Shown: positions 24,291 through 35,819, numbered from the stretch's first letter. The stretch: DNA of 64,000 bases from Isoetes taiwanensis (GCA_021234155.1 JAJEKV010000012.1:3971789-4035788); one strand, 5' to 3'. A program made the numbers and translations. Notes: generated by a model not told the origin, from the sequence alone.

Positions 24291-24512
24291 ATGGTCCCAA
24301 GTAGAGGGTGCTTAACCTTATCGGGATAGTCCTCAATGGTGTAAAAACGAAAATGAGTAAATCTTGGCCAGTGAAAACCCCAACTCCTGCAGTGGTGGAG
24401 TTGCCCGAGGAGGGGAGCTTGTGGATTGTGGTGAAGGTTGGAATGGATTGGTGTGCCCATTAAGGGGGAATATTGGAATGTGGGTATGTGTAATGGGCAC
24501 ACATGAAGAATG

Positions 24513-25724
24513 ACGGAGTAGAACCAGGGTAAATTTTAAGGGCCCTAAATATTTTTTTATTCAAATTAAAATTGGCTAAATCTATGGAAAACAAAAGTTT
24601 CTCGATTTTCTTTCTTGGCAAAATTTGATAAAATAAAGCCTTTACTATTTTTCGAATTGAAAACTAAAATTATCAATTGCAGAATCCGCCATTGAGGGGA
24701 AATTTCAATATTTTAGTTTCTTCGAAGCCTTTTTGGTAGAAGTTGTTATGTTTTCTCCTCTTCTTCAAGTGTCCTTGAGTCTTTTCAGTGTTGAGATGGG
24801 GTTGCTTGAAGATGCTGTCAGGTTGAACTGGGCATTGACTGAAACTTCGCTCTCTAATATTATCTATTATCTATTATGTATGTGTTGAATTAGCTGTGTC
24901 CAGGCATATTGCAGGTTCTATGTGCTTCTTTTCTATATGAATAGAACGGTTTCTGTCTATTTCCATAAAGGAGCATAACCTACAATTTCAGGAAAACATG
25001 GTCGCCTCCGAGGACACCCAAATTGGGCGCCCACCCAGTTTGCCCTGGGAAGGGCCTTATCCAAGTTTCCAGGAGGCCTCCCGAGGAAATTGGGCGCCCA
25101 ACTTCTAAGCTTGGTGTGAATTCGTTTGTTACTGATGTTGCTGTTGTTTAAAGCTTGACGTCCACCCACACCATATAAGCAGGCATTTTTACTAGGTACG
25201 ACCAATCCTAAATTCGGACCTGGGCTAATCCTAGCGGATCATGGGAAATTCATGGAATTTACGATGGAAGAGATAGATCACTGGCCATTCCCTTAGTTGG
25301 GAAACTTGAAATTTACCTCGTGACAAGATGAGGTTCATCTTAACCAGAATTACTGGTCATGTGTTGGCCCTTACTTTGTATATCCTCCAAAAAAATAAAT
25401 ATTTTTTGTTTCCATTTGGCCCAATACTTTACCAACACTCTCCGATCCAAAACCATATTGGCCATATCTATTTGCTCTAAATTTTATTAACAAACCACAC
25501 ATGTGCTCTTGTGGTACGATATGGTCTATTGGATTTTAGCCTTTGATGCATGCTTATATGTTCATTTATAATTTCTTTATCACTGTTTGATCCGCCTAAA
25601 AGCATTTGAAGGCTTTTGCTCTCAAGAATTCGCTTTGTGCCAAAACATTAGGCCAACAATATGGCGTTGCTTACTCTATAAATCATAAAGGTATAAAATT
25701 CATGATCCATGAGTTATTCTAATG
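24513..25724. other. Spacer, no gene seen
   Basis: Mostly AT-rich. At 25013-25110 the word AAATTGGGCGCCCA occurs twice about 70 bases apart, with CCTGGGAAGGGCC between. No protein was recognised. Confidence 0.4.
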
Positions 25725-25759
25725 GATGAATTGGGGTGAAAATAAATGTACCCAGGTTA

Positions 25760-26500
25760 TTGTGATTCCTTCGCAAAAAATTCCTTCCCGCGGAATCATA
25801 GAGCCCGCGACCCCGTTATCCGTACAACGGACCCCGTTTTCCGTACCTGACAGGGTCGCTTTCAGGCGACATATACCTTCCGGTGGAATCGCCCTAGAAA
25901 TCTCCCTCGCGATGGAATCTCCACCGAGTTATTCCACCAGGCGGAATCACTCCGCAACTCTATTCCTCCGGAAGGAATCACGAACCACCGTGTGAATCCG
26001 CCAGACGGAATCACAAATATGCTATTCCGCCAGATGGAATCACGTATGTTTGATTCCGTCGAATGGAATCACCGCTTACGTATCCCACCGGACGGAATCA
26101 CAACATTGCTATTCCGCCAGATGGAATCACCAATGTAAGATTCTGCCAGGTGGAATCACCAATCTAAGATTCTTCGAGACAGAATCACCACGAATGCATT
26201 CCGCCCGACGGTATCACAACCGCGCTATTCCGTGAGATGGAATCACAGTTTAGTGATTCCGTCGACTTGAATCAATCCGTAGTGATTCCGCCAGATGGAA
26301 TCACTCCTCCGTCATTCCATAGGATGGAATCACTCTTCCGTGATGCAGGTGATTCTGATGCAGGTGATTCCGCAGGAGCGACAAGTGGATGCATCCGGTC
26401 CGTGAGTGGGAACCGGTCGACGGCCATTGTGGCGTCGTGAGTTCGTCCGGCCTGCGGACGTAAGTTTGTCCATTCCATCGGACGGAATCACCTGCGTTCG
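25760..26500. repeat. Left subterminal array of palindromic GATTCC motifs
   Basis: About 16 units spaced 30-40 bases apart. Each is an imperfect palindrome of the form ATTCCGCCAGATGGAATCAC, that is ATTCC, 6-8 bases, GGAATCAC. The array runs from the terminal repeat to just before the transposase gene. The half-site sequence is strongly kept while spacers vary, which suggests protein binding. Confidence 0.9.
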
Positions 26501-26654
26501 TTTGGCCCTGGAACTCCTCGATCACAGCGGCCAGGAGTTCTCAGCGGAGCTTGTCATGGACATCGAAGAGAAGATTGAGGAGGCCAGTGCCTGCAACACT
26601 ATCCAGTTCTATCTCTTTGTTGTGGCTAAGCTCTAATTACGCTTCCTGTGGCAG

Positions 26655-29317
26655 GTGCAAGCAGAGATTTGGCAAACAAACCCTGCAGAAGGGCATTTTG
26701 ACCACAGTCGGCTGCCCTGGACGGTTCTAGAGCACCAGGGTCCTGATCTGGATGGAGGAGGCACTCAATTGGTGTGGGTTTCCTATATTCCCACCTCACG
26801 GGTGCCGGATTTCATTGCTGGGGAGCAAACAAATGGGGATGCACCCTGCAATTTCTATATAAGAAGCTCTGAAATGAATAAGGGGCTATCAAAACCAGGC
26901 ATCCGGACATATCTGTCTCTGAAAAGGTATCCAGTTCTCTAGGTTGTTGTCTATATGTTTTTTAGAATGCACATGGAAATTATTAAAGCATGACTGATTC
27001 ATCCTCAATGGTGGAAAGAAGGTACTGGTGTAGGTTTGGGCCCCAAGACAAATCTGGGAACACCCATGTTGTGGAAGATCGACGTCCTCCTCGAGGCCAA
27101 AGGAGGAGGAGGGTTCAAAGGGGGGAGAGTATTCGAAGGGGATGCCAATGTCATTTCACTTTGAGACAGCTCTACCTTCTTCCGGAAACCACTCAAATTA
27201 CCTACCACAAATGGGATCACGTGAACCAGCAAGGTGAAATTTGCCACGGTAAAGCTTTAGCTGTTGAGAAAGGGTTGAGATATAGGCTGGCTCCGTGGCT
27301 CACGGCTGAAAAGAGAGAATGGATCAAACAAAAGCTATTGCATTACATTGCACCCAGAATGGTGATGAATATCCACCAAGAAAGAGTGAGCTTGAAGAAG
27401 GAACTAGGGGCTTACGAGAGATGACATGTTAAAGATGCATGAAATCTACAACATTGAAAAGGAAGTGGCCCGAAATGTTTGGAAGTTGCATGAAGATGAA
27501 GCTACAAGCACTCATATGTGGGTGCAACAACACCTTGACAGTGTATTCCACTACGAGCAAGGTGACATCTTCCAATTGGGGGTTATGACTCCCACCCAAA
27601 GGGGAGCCTTGTTGAGATTTGGAAAGGATAGGGCATTGTGTCTTGACTCCACCTACAAGACAAACGAGATGAGGTAGGGTTGCTCATATAAAATTTTAGC
27701 TTCCTTGCTAACATTGTTAAGTTGTGTTGCTATTTTACATTAAAGGTACTACCTCTTCACTATCATTGGTTTCGATGACTACTTCAATGGGATGCCTCTG
27801 GCTTGGGTTATCACGAACTCCCAGAAGAGTGATGCAATAGCAAGATGGCTAGAAGCCATGAAAGTGTGGGTTGAACGCCAAGACTCAACCTGGAGGCCCT
27901 CATGCTTTATCACCGATTCTTGTGATGCCGAAATACATGCAATAAAAAAGGTAACAATGTTTCCATAGCAATTTTCAATGGTTCATTTTGGACACCATCT
28001 TGAGCATGTGGCATCTCTCTCCACTTCAGGTTTACCCTAGCGTGCGCTTGAACCTTTGCATATGGCATGTGAGAAGAGACTGGTTGAAGTGGTTAGTCAA
28101 GAACGTGAAGAACAAGGAGATGAGGAACCAAATGTTTAAGGAATTGGGTGAGATCATGTATGGAATCAAGTGTCCCCCAGGTAACAATAACTATGGACAT
28201 GATTACAATGAGGCTGTTAAAGTAGAAGCTTTGAGAAAGTTGGAGACCCTGAAAGCAAAGTATCCACAGTATCCGAAATTGGCCTCCTACATGAGTCGAG
28301 AGTGGACTCGCAACATATGTGAATGGGTGCTGGCCACAAGAATCTTTCCCCATTCAAACCAAGAAACCAATGCTGCAGTAGAGGCTTGGCACAAGACACT
28401 GAAGATGCGCCTGGGCATCTCCAAATCACAACTAAAGGGCAGGAGGATGGATTGGCTACTACACATTCTTGTCCACGATGTTGAGACCCACACAACATAC
28501 TCAAGGTAATTTCCAAAAGAGAACTTTTTTGGTATATTTACGTGTGCACTAACACTCCACGTTGTTCCATTTACAAGCACACAGGGGGATGAAAGAGGCT
28601 GGTTTTGTTATAAACACATCACAAGAGAAAATTATCAAGTCGGCTATTCGAGGAGCGAGGCGTATTCCGGATGATGCAGTCACATTTGTAGACCTTGAAG
28701 GAGGTGAGGCATATGTCCAAACTCTAGATCTCAACCGCCAACCATACTTTGTGAGTGGGGCACATAGGAATTGGGCGAGTTGTGATTGCCCATGGGGTGC
28801 CAAAGGGAACCTTTGCAAACACCAAGTTAAGGTTATCCAACTAATGGACAGTTACAGAGAACAGGACATCTTGAAGGTTCTAGGTTCCGATTATGGAAAT
28901 GCAAGTGGTGGCATGGAACACTTGCGCCCATGTACACCTGGGGTCACCCCTCGAGATTCACCTGAAGAGATAGTTAGTCTAGAGGATGACATTCTCCCTA
29001 TAAAGAAAGTTGGGTTGACCGTTGAGGAAGCTAAGGCCTCACTAGAATCGTGTGTTGCTAGGGTTATGGGGCGGGCCTCCAAGGATCCCAGCCTCCTCAT
29101 AGCCACAGAGGTGATGATGAGACAAGTTGACACCAGGCTTGAGAGGATGGATGAAGAGGCCTATGACACAACTATATCGTCTTTGTCAGTGCTGGAGGAA
29201 GAGAAGGCATATGGAACGAGCCTTGCAAGGATCAAGCCACTCTTGGAAATAGGGAAGAGGGGCCCAAAAGAAAAAAAACGGAGTTGGAAGGAAGTTGAAA
29301 TGGAGAGCCTTGCTTAG
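26655..29317 (+). CDS. MULE transposase with SWIM zinc finger (one apparent frameshift)
   Basis: This is the enzyme that would move the element. Exons by hand: 26655-26926, 27019-27673, 27746-27950, 28030-28505 and 28585-29317, with GT-AG borders in frame. A start codon exon upstream (perhaps ATGGACATCG at 26556) is not resolved. The catalytic core shows D in LCLDSTYKTN (27640), D in CFITDSCDAE (27905) and E in NAAVEAWH (28372), with CHXXH-like CIWHVRRDW between. The SWIM finger is CDCPWGAKGNLCKHQ (28785-28830). Near 27421 the frame shifts by one base (GAGAGATGACATG: first frame meets TGA, the protein continues as DDMLKMHE), so this copy may be inactive unless the base is an assembly error. 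The C terminus ends in a basic tail (KEKKRSWKEVE). Confidence 0.9.
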
Positions 29318-29398
29318 ATGGTTTGTAATATCATGAGTTTTGCACAAATACCATGGTTTTTAATTTGATGAGTTTTGCACACTATGTAGAAATGCTCT

Positions 29399-29930
29399 TT
29401 GTGTGAGTACTCTATGTATAAGTACCCTATGTATAAGTACCCTATGTATAAGTACTCTATGTATAAGTACCCTATGTATAAGTACTCTATGTATAAGTAC
29501 CCTATGTATAAGTACCCTATGTATAAGTACCCTAGGTACAAGTACCCTATGTATAAGTACTCTATGTACAAATACCCTGTGTATAAGTACTCTATGTATA
29601 AGTACTCTATGTAGAAATACTCTGTGTATAAATACCATGTGTTTAAATACCCTGTGTATAAGTACTCTATGTATAAGTACTCTATGTATAAATACCATGT
29701 GTATAAATACTCTTTGTGTATAAATACTATGTGTATAAATACTCTATATGTATAAATACTATGTGTATAAATACTATGTGCAATATACTATATGTAGAAA
29801 TACTCTGTGTACAAATACTCTATGTACAAATACTCTATGTGCAAATACTCTATGTATAAATACTCTACGTATAATAAGTACTCTATGTTTAAATACCATG
29901 CGTTGTAAATACCATGTATGAAGTACAAAT
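29399..29930. repeat. Minisatellite 1, about 12-bp unit
   Basis: About 40 units of TACTCTATGTATAAG-like sequence with a period of about 12-15 bases (TAC, YCYNTGTRTA, AAG/AAA). It begins about 80 bp after the transposase stop. The open frames across it on both strands are only repeats of the unit and are not genes. Confidence 0.95.
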
Positions 29931-30027
29931 ACTCCCATGTATATTACGTTTGTACTCCATGGATAAATTCGAAATTCACGTGTAAATGCAAAACTCCATT
30001 AAAAATTAGAGAACACAAAATTGTAAT

Positions 30028-30215
30028 TCTGTGCCGTAGAATCACGAAATGGTAATTCCGTGCCGTAGAATCCCTTCCGCCATCATTGCATGCCGCAGGC
30101 AATAATGCTTCTTCACTGCATCCTTGCCATTCTGTCGGACGGCTAACTGACGCACGCAACGGGTGGTGATTCCACCACACAGAATCACAAGTGGTGATTC
30201 CACGGCACAGAATGG
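30028..30215. promoter_or_regulatory. Palindromic motif cluster upstream of gene A
   Basis: About four units of the element-wide motif, such as GTAATTCCGTGCCGTAGAATC and GTGATTCCACCACACAGAATC, lie 90-270 bases before the ATG of the small gene at 30301. The core differs (GTGCCGTA, CACACA) from the terminal array, but the ATTCC...GAATC half-sites are kept. Confidence 0.7.
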
Positions 30216-30300
30216 ACCCCTGACCGTCGGAACAGCACCATTCTCTTCGCATTCACTCAGAACTCCCCGGAAGACGCTTCGATCTTCGTCTCTGTCAGCC

Positions 30301-30858
30301 ATGGCGAAATGCCCCCCAATAGCCATACTCGATGGAACCCTCGTTGTGGATCTCGGTGTTCTGGAAGCGCTCAAGGATTGCGGCCTTGAGAGTTTGCAAG
30401 ATCGTCTCCGGAATCGTGCACTGGTGGAGGTGCCGCCAATTTCTATCGCCATACCTTCTGGAAATGGTTGTGAGCGCATTAGGATTCCGGTGAAGGTTTC
30501 CAATGTTTCACGCATCCCCGGGCACGAGACGCTGGACCAGGAGTGGGCAAAGAATCTGTTTGCCTACATTAACGAACCGGAAGTGCCGAAGGAGTTATCT
30601 GGAAAATGTGGCTGCAAAGATTCTGCTAGTTCAAAGCGAGTGAAGGAGGAGTGCAAGGATGAGCCAGATGACTGTGATTTTGTTTTCCCGGTTGCCAGCT
30701 CCAAGGACCCAAGTTCTGAGAGGGTTGACTGGTCTACCAACAAGGTGTGACTTCTTTTGCTGCTGTTCGTTTCAAGTTTCATGTCTTTTTTTTTGGGCAG
30801 CTGACTCACTCCATGAACTACGCAGAAAAAGCGAGCCCGCCCCAGTTACAATGCATAG
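30301..30858 (+). CDS. MULE-borne small gene A, unknown function
   Basis: I do not recognise this protein. Exons are 30301-30744 and 30826-30858, giving 158 residues. It is clearly homologous to gene B at 32440 (-): shared blocks are MAxCPPIAI, ESLQDRLR, EVPP, SRIPGHE, EWAKNLFA, a C-G-C cluster, FVFP and W(S)..K. The body is acidic near the end (DEPDDCD), and the second exon adds a short basic tail KKRARPSYNA. The second exon was placed by matching gene B; an alternative acceptor at 30801 gives a longer tail. No catalytic motif is seen. Conserved sequence and intron position in both copies argue for a selected function in the element. Confidence 0.75.
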
Positions 30859-31084
30859 CCTGCGATGATTAATGGTGGAGGACCGTCCCTTTTTTTTTGT
30901 TTCTGTCCACACACCTTTCTATGCATCCGCCTTGTTTTGAGAATACAAATCTAAGCTACTTGATGTTCAATCCTGTCTATGCATATTGTTCAATCTTGTT
31001 TTTTCTATGCATATTGTCAATTTAGATACTGTAATTTGATGAGTTCTGCACAAATTCTCACTGTACAGAATCAAAGGTCGAAGA

Positions 31085-31560
31085 TGAATACTCAATGTGC
31101 AGAATACTACGTGTATAGAAACTTTGTGTACAAATACACAATGTATAAATACCATGTGTCAACATATAGGAACTCTATGTGGAAGTACTATGTGTATAAA
31201 CACAGTGTGTACAAAATACTAGAAGTATAAATACGCTGTGTACAAACTCAGAAATACTCTATGTAGAAATACTCTATGTACGTACTCCATGTAGAAATAC
31301 CCTGTGTATAAATACCCTGTGTATAGATACCCTGTGTATAAATACCCTGTGTATAAATACTCTGTGTATAGATACCCTGTGTATAAATACTTAAATGCTC
31401 TACGTATTTGTGTCAATGTTAGTAGATAAATACTCTACGTATAAATACTGTAATTGCAAAATACTATACGTATAAATACTCTGTGAATTAGGCACTCCAT
31501 AGAAGTACTCTGTGTATAAATACCATGTGTACAAAATACTCCTTGGATAAATTTAAAATT
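31085..31560. repeat. Minisatellite 2, related to minisatellite 1
   Basis: Diverged units of the same kind (TACTCTGTGTATAAA, TACCCTGTGTATAAA), densest at 31240-31400. The orientation is the same as the array at 29.4 kb. It lies between the convergent ends of genes A and B. Confidence 0.9.
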
Positions 31561-31878
31561 CACATGTGTAGATGCACAATGCAGAAAATAACTGTAAATA
31601 CACTGAGTATACAGTATCCTGTGGAATCACACGAATGTTTCGTATGGAATCACAATAAAAAAAATGGAAGCAAAGACCATTGATTTCTACAAGATTTGCA
31701 GTTTCAACAAGATTTGCAGTTTCAACAACCATAATCTAGGTCCATGTTCATATATAACCCTGACAGAAAAAAAAAGGAACCCCTGTGCAGGGTTTAACAG
31801 AGAGTGATTTTCAAGCATGTGGCCATTCTCAAAAGGATCCTGCTAAAAAAAAGGGTCTTCATCACTCAATCTCGGCAG

Positions 31879-32440
31879 CTAGACAGTGGACTTGTAGGTA
31901 CGCTTCCTCTGCATGGCATGCACGGAGTTACATCCAGGAAAAAAAAAGGAAAGCATGAAGGAACAGGTGCGGATGGCATACCTTGGCGCCGGACCAGTTA
32001 GTTCGACCGGTCGTTGGGTCTCTGCAGCAGGGAATCGGAAACACGAACTCATCATCTTCTGGTTCATCGTACTCAAACTCGACCTTTTTTGGCTTCGATC
32101 GACCTGAACATCCGCATGCAGTAGGCTTTCGAGTTGCATGAAGAAAGGCAAACAAATTCTTGGCCCATTCATCGTCTAAAACTTCGTGACCTGGAATTCT
32201 GGACCCCCTAGATACTTGGACAGGGATTCTCGAACCATTGGAGGTCCTCAGAGGTACCCTGATGCATTCACAGCCCTCTGTCCTCGGTATGGCGACGGAA
32301 AGCGGGGGCACCTCTATCAGCGAGCGACTCCGAAGACGATCCTGCAGGCTCTCTAGCCTGCAGTTATGAAAATCCTCCAAGAAACAGAGGTCGATGACGA
32401 GAAACCCGTCCACTATAGCAATCGGGGGGCAGTCCGCCAT
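31879..32440 (-). CDS. MULE-borne small gene B, paralogue of gene A
   Basis: Exons on the - strand are 32440-31982 and 31908-31879, giving 162 residues. It starts MADCPPIAIVDG and shares with gene A the ESLQDRLR, EVPP, SRIPGHE and EWAKNLFA blocks, the CGC cluster, the acidic EYDEPEDDEFVFP stretch and the WS.AK end of exon 1. It has an extra RIPVQVSRG segment before SRIPGHE. Exon 2 encodes RKRTYKSTV, again a short basic tail, so intron position and tail are shared with A. Function is unknown; a nuclear localisation signal at the tail is plausible. It faces gene A across minisatellite 2. Confidence 0.75.
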
Positions 32441-32514
32441 ACCTAGATAGAAGCCGGCAACTGATGTTTGAGCAGGCGAAGATCAGGCGAAGAAATTCCT
32501 TACCGAAGCATGGC

Positions 32515-32585
32515 AAACAAGCGGATCGAAGCGCCTAACAATCGGATCGAAGCACCTAACAAGCGGATCGAAGCGCCGGAACTGC
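32515..32585. repeat. Short tandem repeat upstream of gene B
   Basis: Three to four copies of CGGATCGAAGCGCCTAACAA with small changes, just upstream (in the - direction) of the gene B start. Confidence 0.85.
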
Positions 32586-32699
32586 AGCTGAGCACCAAGA
32601 CCAAAAGTTATGATCGAATTCAAAGCGCCAGAAGCTTGTCCCTCGGGGGTCCACGAAATTCCGCCAGACGGAATCACCGACTAGGGCTAAATTCGCTGT

Positions 32700-33080
32700 C
32701 AGTGTAGGGGCCAACGTGGCACCCATGCATTCGTCAATGTCTTGTCGGTTCAGTTTGGCACGAATCCAAGCAGTGAAGGTAATAGATGCCTGCGGCTTGG
32801 CAATGATTACGTACGTCTTCCCACGTCACCGACTCCACGGACGTGTGATTCCACGGAATAGAATCACGACCAACGTGGCACCCATGCATTCGTCAATGTC
32901 TTCTCTAGATGCCTGCGGCTTGGCAATGATTATGTACGTGTTCCCACGTCACCAACTCCACGGACGTGTGATTCCACGGAATGGAATCACAGACTTGTGA
33001 TTCCACGGAATGGAATCAGGGCCACGTGATTCCACGGAATGGAATCTCCCAATTGTGATTCCACGGAATAGAATCGAGCA
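32700..33080. promoter_or_regulatory. Duplicated block and palindromic motif array between genes B and Ulp1
   Basis: A block with CCAACGTGGCACCCATGCAT, GATGCCTGCGGCTTGGCAAT and CCACGGACGTGTGATTCC occurs twice (about 32712-32870 and 32871-32993). Then follow units of GTGATTCCACGGAATGGAAT at 32845, 32970, 33000, 33030 and 33055; a single unit is at about 32655. The array lies upstream of gene B, which reads leftward, and downstream of the Ulp1 gene. Confidence 0.8.
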
Positions 33081-33235
33081 AATTCAAATTCAAAGAGTTT
33101 CCCGCTCGAAGATGTTTCAAATTCAAATTCAAAAAAGTTCATCAGAACATTATATACAGTATGGTATGGATTCCTTTGGAATTAAAACCAGCAAAGCTGG
33201 GAATTCTTGTTTTCTGTTCAATAGCAAGGTTGAAA

Positions 33236-35623
33236 TCATGGGCCATTTCTCCTCAGACGGGTAACCAAGCCACCCTCCTCGGTCCAATCTCCATGGGGTA
33301 GATGAAATGTGCTTTTCCTTTGCTGGACACAGTCAATTAACTTTTGTAGCATCACTGCAAATGTCGACCTTGTCATGTCGATTTCCCTCCGCCCAAACCA
33401 TTTGGATGTGTCAATGACCTGCAAGCGGGCGGTTTAGAACGAAACAACACGAAATTAGACCAAATTTTCACACATAACACTCACAGAATGATCTTTCGAG
33501 CTGCAAATGTCCAGCAAGAACCTCTTCACAAAACAAATTGTGTATATCCCACAATCCTGGGTGTTCTCCTGCTGGGGCACATTCAAGGGGACACAAGGGG
33601 CATTGTGCAGGCTGGAGGATTCAAAATTCCATCTCTTCATAATGTCTGTTATGAAGCTGAACACAAACATAGCAATCAGGATAGGCAAATTCGATAGGAA
33701 AGGTGTAAAATTCATCTTACATGGTGGCGAAAGATCTTAAGTTGGAGTGCATGGGCGCCATTGAATCTAGATGCAGCACCACTGGGCACGGGGTGTGAAG
33801 CCTCTGGCATGCCTCTTCGTTGGATACCAATATAAACAAGCTCCAGTGGTTGCTGCAAAACAAGTTTATGAAATCGAATTGCCTACCTATGAATTCGAAA
33901 TCGAACTGTATACCTGCTCATTACTGGGAAGTAGTAGAAACCGACATTTTGCATCCGCCAATTCTGCCTGCTAAAAGGTTTGGGTGGGATTAGATTACCG
34001 AAAATTTCATATGCACCTGACTGACCCTCCAAACAATTTTGCAGGAAGAGGCCGAAGGCCGCGGGATGGATGAAAACATGCTGGGACCTCTTGTTCTGGG
34101 GGATGGCATGTATTAAGGCTCTGTGAAGGGCATTCTGCAGTCAGTGAATGATATAGTGTGAAACCAAAATAAAAACCAACTTCGAACTTACAGAAGGTAG
34201 GCACCAAGGCATTCCTCGTTGATTCTGCAGTCCACATCGTCTAATACACCGGGCACTGTCATGAAATCCTGGGCAAAATTGGCATAGATCCGAAATTCAG
34301 ATGCTGCCGATTTCTTCCCTACCCGAATTGCTGTGCTGCAGATTGTTAGTGGATAAAATTACAGGTCCAATTCCTGGAAACAAGGCCTGATTGGTAAGCA
34401 AAAACAGAATCAAGAAAGGTGGCCTCCAGTCTATGCATCATGGGAATCTCAATAATTGTCCCTTCCTCTTCCGACGAAGCAGAGGGGTCTGGAATACCGG
34501 CTGTTTGAATAGCATCGCGCAGACCCTGAATGTAGCTGGAAGTCTCAAAAACAATGTGATTAGGAGCTATGCAATCCTTTGTTTTATTTGCACCCCTCTT
34601 TTTCCTCGGTGTTTTCGGAAGGCTACTGACCGGGAGCTTGCATGCTTTCTTGGGAGGGGGGGATGCAAATTTCCCTTCTGCTTCTGCAGCTTCCATACTA
34701 AAATCATCTCGGTCGACCTGTTCCTGCTCTCTAGCCAAAGACATGTCGGTCCTCAACTCTTCAACAGTAACATTGAACCTTCTAGCAATGTTATTTCTTA
34801 TCGCTGCCCTCTTCTGATCCTCCAAACTCTCCTCCATCTCCACCTGCTGAATTACCCAAGCAGCCTTGTGGGCCGGTTTGAGAATCCCATGCTCTATTTG
34901 CTCCTCTGCCATGGCTTCGGCCCTGCGCCTGACCCTTGCCAAAATCCGTCTCAGGTTGTGATGCCAGAGGTAATCCTCATCTACACTCCGCTGCAGCTTC
35001 ACCATTTCAAAATCCCTCTTCTTCTTGGCTAACTCAGGGGCATTGGGTTTCCTTCCCCGATTTGCTGCTGGCAGCTTGTAATCCCCGGCCATGTTGTGCT
35101 TGGCTAATCTGTGGATTTCCAAATCCCACTTCTTGGAGTAACTTCGATCACAGTTGTTGAATTGGCAGTACCACCGACCATCACCCGCATCGAATTTCCA
35201 GTTGGGAACTTCTGCCATGTTTCTGGGATTTTCCCAGGGAGGGTTATCCACGGCATCGCTGCACAAATCAATTTCGCACTCTATGCTGGCTTCTGCATCT
35301 TTGCAATCAACATCCTGTAATTTGGGTTCTGGAGGCACTGGAACAGAATTTTCGCAGGCATCTGCGACCCCCCAAATATGTGGGAATACACGGGAAGCTT
35401 GCACAATAAGCTTAGCACGAACAGAATCTGGTTCCAGCTCCACACCTGCGACTGCAGCTGTCCCAAAACCCTCAACCACAAAAGCCTTACCGGGAGGGGA
35501 GTCCACCTCCGAATCAAGAGCCTCTTCTTGCAAGGGATTGTTCACAGGGAACATAAAAGCCGAATTTGCATCGGATTCAACCTGGAAGTTCTCGCCCAGC
35601 GAGGTTTCAAGACTCTGCAACAT
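33236..35623 (-). CDS. C2H2 zinc finger / Ulp1-type cysteine protease, MULE-borne
   Basis: Ulp1/SENP proteases cut SUMO or related ubiquitin-like proteins. The long first exon (35623 to about 34365, some 420 codons) has acidic N-terminal parts, a C2H2 finger (CQFNNCDRSYSKKWDLEIHR..KH at about residues 152-175) and a basic region KTPRKKRGANK. Later exons by hand: about 34192-34290, 33999-34120, 33914-33963, 33721-33852, 33485-33656 and 33236-33418. They hold the catalytic set: H in NHWSLFILV, D in VVLHLDSM, Q in VPQQENTQ and C in DCGIYTICFVKRF. The protein is about 650-670 residues. The join into the His exon is one base out by hand, and the border after exon 1 is ambiguous, so a small lesion is possible. 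It stands at the opposite end from the transposase and is read toward it. Confidence 0.85.
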
Positions 35624-35819
35624 CTGGAAAGGGATTGAAGCAGCAAAAAGACAAGAACAGACGCTAGCAGAAAGGGGGGCGCCGGAAAGAACGGGCCGCC
35701 GGAAGGAACCTGTGAGAATACGAACTAGCAGAAAAGGAGGCGCCGGGAAGAACGGAGCGCCGGAACGAACCTGTGAGAAAACGAATGTTTGGAAATAGAG
35801 AAAGGGAAATTTTGGCGCG

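Larger units (their letters stand above)
24114..24512 (+). mobile_element. TRIM-type mini LTR element with tRNA-like LTR
   Basis: The 5' LTR is 24114-24277 (164 bp) and starts TGTTG and ends CAACA. It is followed at once by TGGCATCAGAGCC (24278-24290), one base from the plant initiator-Met tRNA primer site TGGTATCAGAGCC. A purine tract AAGGGGGAA (24462-24470) precedes a second copy of the LTR start (TATTGGAATG, 24471) that matches for about 42 bases and then ends, so the 3' LTR is truncated. The internal part is only about 193 bp and non-coding. This is the size and layout of terminal-repeat retrotransposons in miniature. The LTR carries a tRNA-Ala-like sequence at 24177-24248. Confidence 0.85.

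Noticed and set aside
29314-29723. Long open frames on both strands made of YLYIGYL, HRVLIHRV or ISTLC repeats
   Set aside because: They are translations of the 12-15-bp minisatellite; the unit happens to lack stops in several frames.
29399-31560. CRISPR-like array or centromeric satellite
   Set aside because: Units are contiguous without unique spacers, the context is a plant transposon, and the array is only about 0.5 kb.
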